64,000 nucleotides of DNA. It comes from Caballeronia mineralivorans PML1(12) (GTDB taxonomy: Bacteria > Pseudomonadota > Gammaproteobacteria > Burkholderiales > Burkholderiaceae). Position 1 is the first letter of the stretch. Each line of letters opens with the position of its first letter. Below are positions 62,101 to 64,000 of this stretch, one piece after another. The DNA lies in the NCBI RefSeq assembly GCF_001028175.1, contig NZ_AEJF01000092.1, positions 1 through 64,000 of the forward strand, in the 5' to 3' direction. Below the pieces are notes generated by a model. That model was not told where the DNA came from. It saw only the letters and a program-made list of their open reading frames with translations, and did no database searches. The position numbers and the translations under genes are program-made.

Positions 62101-63051
62101 ATGAAAAAGCCCTTCAAATACGCGCTATTCTGCATTGCGGCACTTGGCGCATGCATCGGCACGGTCAGCGCCGCCGAGCCCCAAAGCTGCATGCAGGTCA
62201 AGATGGCGGACCCGGGCTGGACCGATATCGATGCTACGAACGCCATGGCCGGCGTCGTGCTGAAAGCGCTCGGTTATAAGCAGAGCGTCTCGAATCTCTC
62301 GGTGCCGATCACGTACCAGGGTTTGAAGAAAGGTCAGGTCGATGCGTTCCTCGGTAACTGGATGCCAGCACAAGGGCCGTTGGTCAAACCCTTCGTTGAC
62401 GAGAAGTCGATTGACGTGGTGCACCCCAACCTCACCAACGCGAAGTTCACGCTCGCTGTGCCGGACTACGTGGCCGCGGCCGGCGTGCATACGTTCGCTG
62501 ACTTGCAGAAGAACGCGGACAAGTTCGAGGGCAAGATCTACGGCATAGAACCGGGCGCACCGGCGAATCAGAACATCAAGAAGATGATCGATGAAAAGGC
62601 TTTCGGACTGAACGGCTGGAAGCTGGTGGAGTCGAGCGAGACGGGCATGCTGACGCAAGTCGAGCGCTCGGTCCGCGACAAGAAGTGGATTGTGTTCCTC
62701 GCTTGGGAACCGCATCTGATGAACACGAAGTTCCATCTCACCTACCTTGACGGCGGTGATCAATACTTCGGCCCGAACTTCGGCGGCGCGACGGTCAACA
62801 CGGTCGCCCGGGCCGGTTATGTGGGCGAATGCCCGAACGTGGGACGCCTCTTCAAGCAGATGGCATTCAACGTCGACCTGGAGAACGGCATCATCACCGA
62901 CGTCCTTCAAAACAAGACCAACGTGGATACCGCTGCTGCAGCGGCGCTCAAGCGCAACCCGGATCTTGTGAAGGGCTGGCTCGACGGCGTTACCACAGCC
63001 ACGGGTGGAAATGGGTGGCAGGCAGTGCAAACAGCGCTTGGTTCCAAATAA
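62101..63051 (+). CDS. Choline-type ABC periplasmic binding protein, betC-linked
   Basis: 316 aa with a signal peptide (CIAALGACIGTVSAAEP) and the same fold as ChoX: VKMADPGWTDIDATNAMAGVVLKALGY, DAFLGNWMPAQGPLV, KKWIVFLAWEPHLMNTKF. Being directly downstream of choline sulfatase and lacking a permease, it likely captures choline or choline-O-sulfate for import through ChoVW. AGGAAG precedes the ATG. Confidence 0.9.
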   Translation: MKKPFKYALFCIAALGACIGTVSAAEPQSCMQVKMADPGWTDIDATNAMAGVVLKALGYKQSVSNLSVPITYQGLKKGQVDAFLGNWMPAQGPLVKPFVDEKSIDVVHPNLTNAKFTLAVPDYVAAAGVHTFADLQKNADKFEGKIYGIEPGAPANQNIKKMIDEKAFGLNGWKLVESSETGMLTQVERSVRDKKWIVFLAWEPHLMNTKFHLTYLDGGDQYFGPNFGGATVNTVARAGYVGECPNVGRLFKQMAFNVDLENGIITDVLQNKTNVDTAAAAALKRNPDLVKGWLDGVTTATGGNGWQAVQTALGSK

Positions 63052-63057
63052 CAACAG

Positions 63058-63088
63058 TGCGTCGCAACTGGACAGATTTGCGTCGCAA
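63058..63088. promoter_or_regulatory. Two copies of a 10-bp element 21 bp apart, upstream of the porin
   Basis: TGCGTCGCAA occurs at 63058-63067 and 63079-63088. Each copy is itself a small palindrome (TGCG-T-CGCA), and the 21-bp period is two DNA turns. This arrangement suits a dimeric regulator. It begins 7 bp after the binding-protein stop. Confidence 0.5.
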
Positions 63089-63318
63089 AACGTCGAGCCG
63101 CTGCAAATATGGCCTCTTACTTTTGCAAGGCTGATTAACGCTTCTTAAGATTTGGCGCGCTGATCAGCGTCACAAGCTACGGATCAAGGTATTACGCCGG
63201 TCACTGCAATAAAAAACTAGAGCGAGAAGCGTTGCGCGATGTTGACCCATCGCCGGAGCAGCGCGGATCTCGCTTTGTCCAACGAAACGTGCAAAACGGG
63301 TATCAGGGAGAATCAACG

Positions 63319-64000
63319 ATGAAGAAGCGAAATGCCGTAAAGCTGGCGGCCCTAGCGTTGAGCGCAGGCGCCGTGTCCGCACCTGCTGTGGTTCACGCGC
63401 AAAGCAGCGTGACGCTGTACGGTATCCTCGACGCCGGCATTACCTACGTCAACAACACGGGGGGATCGCACGTCGTCAAATTCGACGACGGCGTTTCTTA
63501 CGGTAACCGGTTCGGCTTCAAGGGCGTGGAAGATCTGGGCGGCGGATTGAAGGCGGTCTTCGTGCTCGAGTCGGGCTTCCATCTTGGCAACGGTACGCTT
63601 GCCCAAGGTGGTGCGGAGTTCGGCCGGCAGGCGTATGTGGGCTTGCAGAACCAGTGGGGCACGATATCGGCTGGTAACCAGCTGGACATGACGAACGAGT
63701 TCATGGAGGGATACAACATCTCCTCGTTCGGCAGCGGCTACGCGATCCACCAGGGCGACTTCGACCGCATGAACGGCGACCGCTTGCCGAATTCGATCAA
63801 ATACATGTCGCCCGATATCAACGGCCTGACCTTTGGCGGCATGTTCTCGTTCGGCAATACGGCGGGTAATTTCCACGAGAAGAGCTCGTACAGCCTGGGC
63901 GCGCACTATGCGCACGGCGACTTCACGATTGGCACGGCGTACACGCGCTTGAATAACCCGAACGGCATTTACGCGTTCGACCCGTACGCGATGATCGGCA
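63319..64000 (+). CDS. Outer-membrane porin (gram-negative porin family), 3' end missing
   Basis: The first 227 codons are present and the frame runs out of the window. Signal peptide AALALSAGAVSAPAVVHAQSS; mature start SSVTLYGILDAGITYVNN is the hallmark of Burkholderiaceae general porins. Beta-strand pattern with aromatic-girdle residues continues (RFGFKGVEDLGGGLKAVFVLESGF, YVGLQNQWGTISAGNQLD). GGGAG lies near the ATG. It could be the outer-membrane route for choline compounds, but general porins are common and this is unproven. Confidence 0.9.
   Translation, partial: MKKRNAVKLAALALSAGAVSAPAVVHAQSSVTLYGILDAGITYVNNTGGSHVVKFDDGVSYGNRFGFKGVEDLGGGLKAVFVLESGFHLGNGTLAQGGAEFGRQAYVGLQNQWGTISAGNQLDMTNEFMEGYNISSFGSGYAIHQGDFDRMNGDRLPNSIKYMSPDINGLTFGGMFSFGNTAGNFHEKSSYSLGAHYAHGDFTIGTAYTRLNNPNGIYAFDPYAMIG

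Noticed and set aside
1..64000. CRISPR arrays, insertion sequences, prophage, tRNA and rRNA genes
   Set aside because: No repeat-spacer series, transposase or integrase motif, or tRNA/rRNA-like sequence was recognised on reading both strands; a covariance-model scan was not possible here.

Overview
The window is high-GC, gene-dense DNA from a betaproteobacterium of the Burkholderia / Paraburkholderia / Caballeronia group. This is inferred from codon use, the porin and LysR/GlxA-type regulator styles, and gene orders that match known Burkholderiaceae and Pseudomonas loci. It looks chromosomal or chromid-borne. I see no rRNA, tRNA, CRISPR array, insertion sequence or phage gene. Both ends cut genes: an acyl-CoA synthetase/GNAT fusion on the left and an outer-membrane porin on the right.

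Left third (1-24 kb), accessory metabolism. An IclR regulator diverges from a five-gene operon for a 6-deoxy- or acid-sugar: SAF-domain and UxaA-type dehydratase subunits, aldo/keto reductase, lactonase and FAH-type hydrolase. This resembles non-phosphorylative L-fucose breakdown. A PaaI-type thioesterase, an AGE-family sugar epimerase, a truncated mgtC remnant and an Ala-rich membrane protein follow. At 11.9-18.6 kb lies a six-gene locus of unknown substrate: VOC protein, serine-acetyltransferase-like protein and LysR regulator on the minus strand, facing a beta-hydroxyacid dehydrogenase, aldehyde dehydrogenase and DUF3100 membrane protein. Two near-identical LysR-type palindromes, one before each arm, tie the six genes into one regulon. 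Two small proteins, a 3-hydroxyacyl-CoA dehydrogenase/flavin reductase pair and a chemoreceptor complete this part.

Right two thirds (24-63 kb), a nearly complete route from choline-O-sulfate to pyruvate. Uptake uses one ABC permease/ATPase pair (choV-choW) and three separate substrate-binding proteins. BetC releases choline; BetA and BetB make glycine betaine; GbcAB, DgcAB (with a dedicated ETF pair) and SoxBDAG strip the three methyl groups to glycine; GlyA and SdaA carry glycine through serine to pyruvate. The one-carbon by-products are met by FdhA (formaldehyde oxidation), PurU (formyl-tetrahydrofolate hydrolysis) and a FolB-like folate enzyme in the sox operon. Regulators are BetI with a visible operator, a LysR beside betC with a palindromic site, and three GlxA/GbdR-type AraC regulators.

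Embedded between these modules are remnants: the first ~36 codons of mgtC, and the membrane N-terminus of a polyprenyl-phosphate glycosyl-1-phosphate transferase followed by a 600-bp AT-rich leader. There is also a 43-residue His-rich secreted peptide gene at 30.1-30.3 kb. All product calls come from reading the translated sequence; no database search was run.
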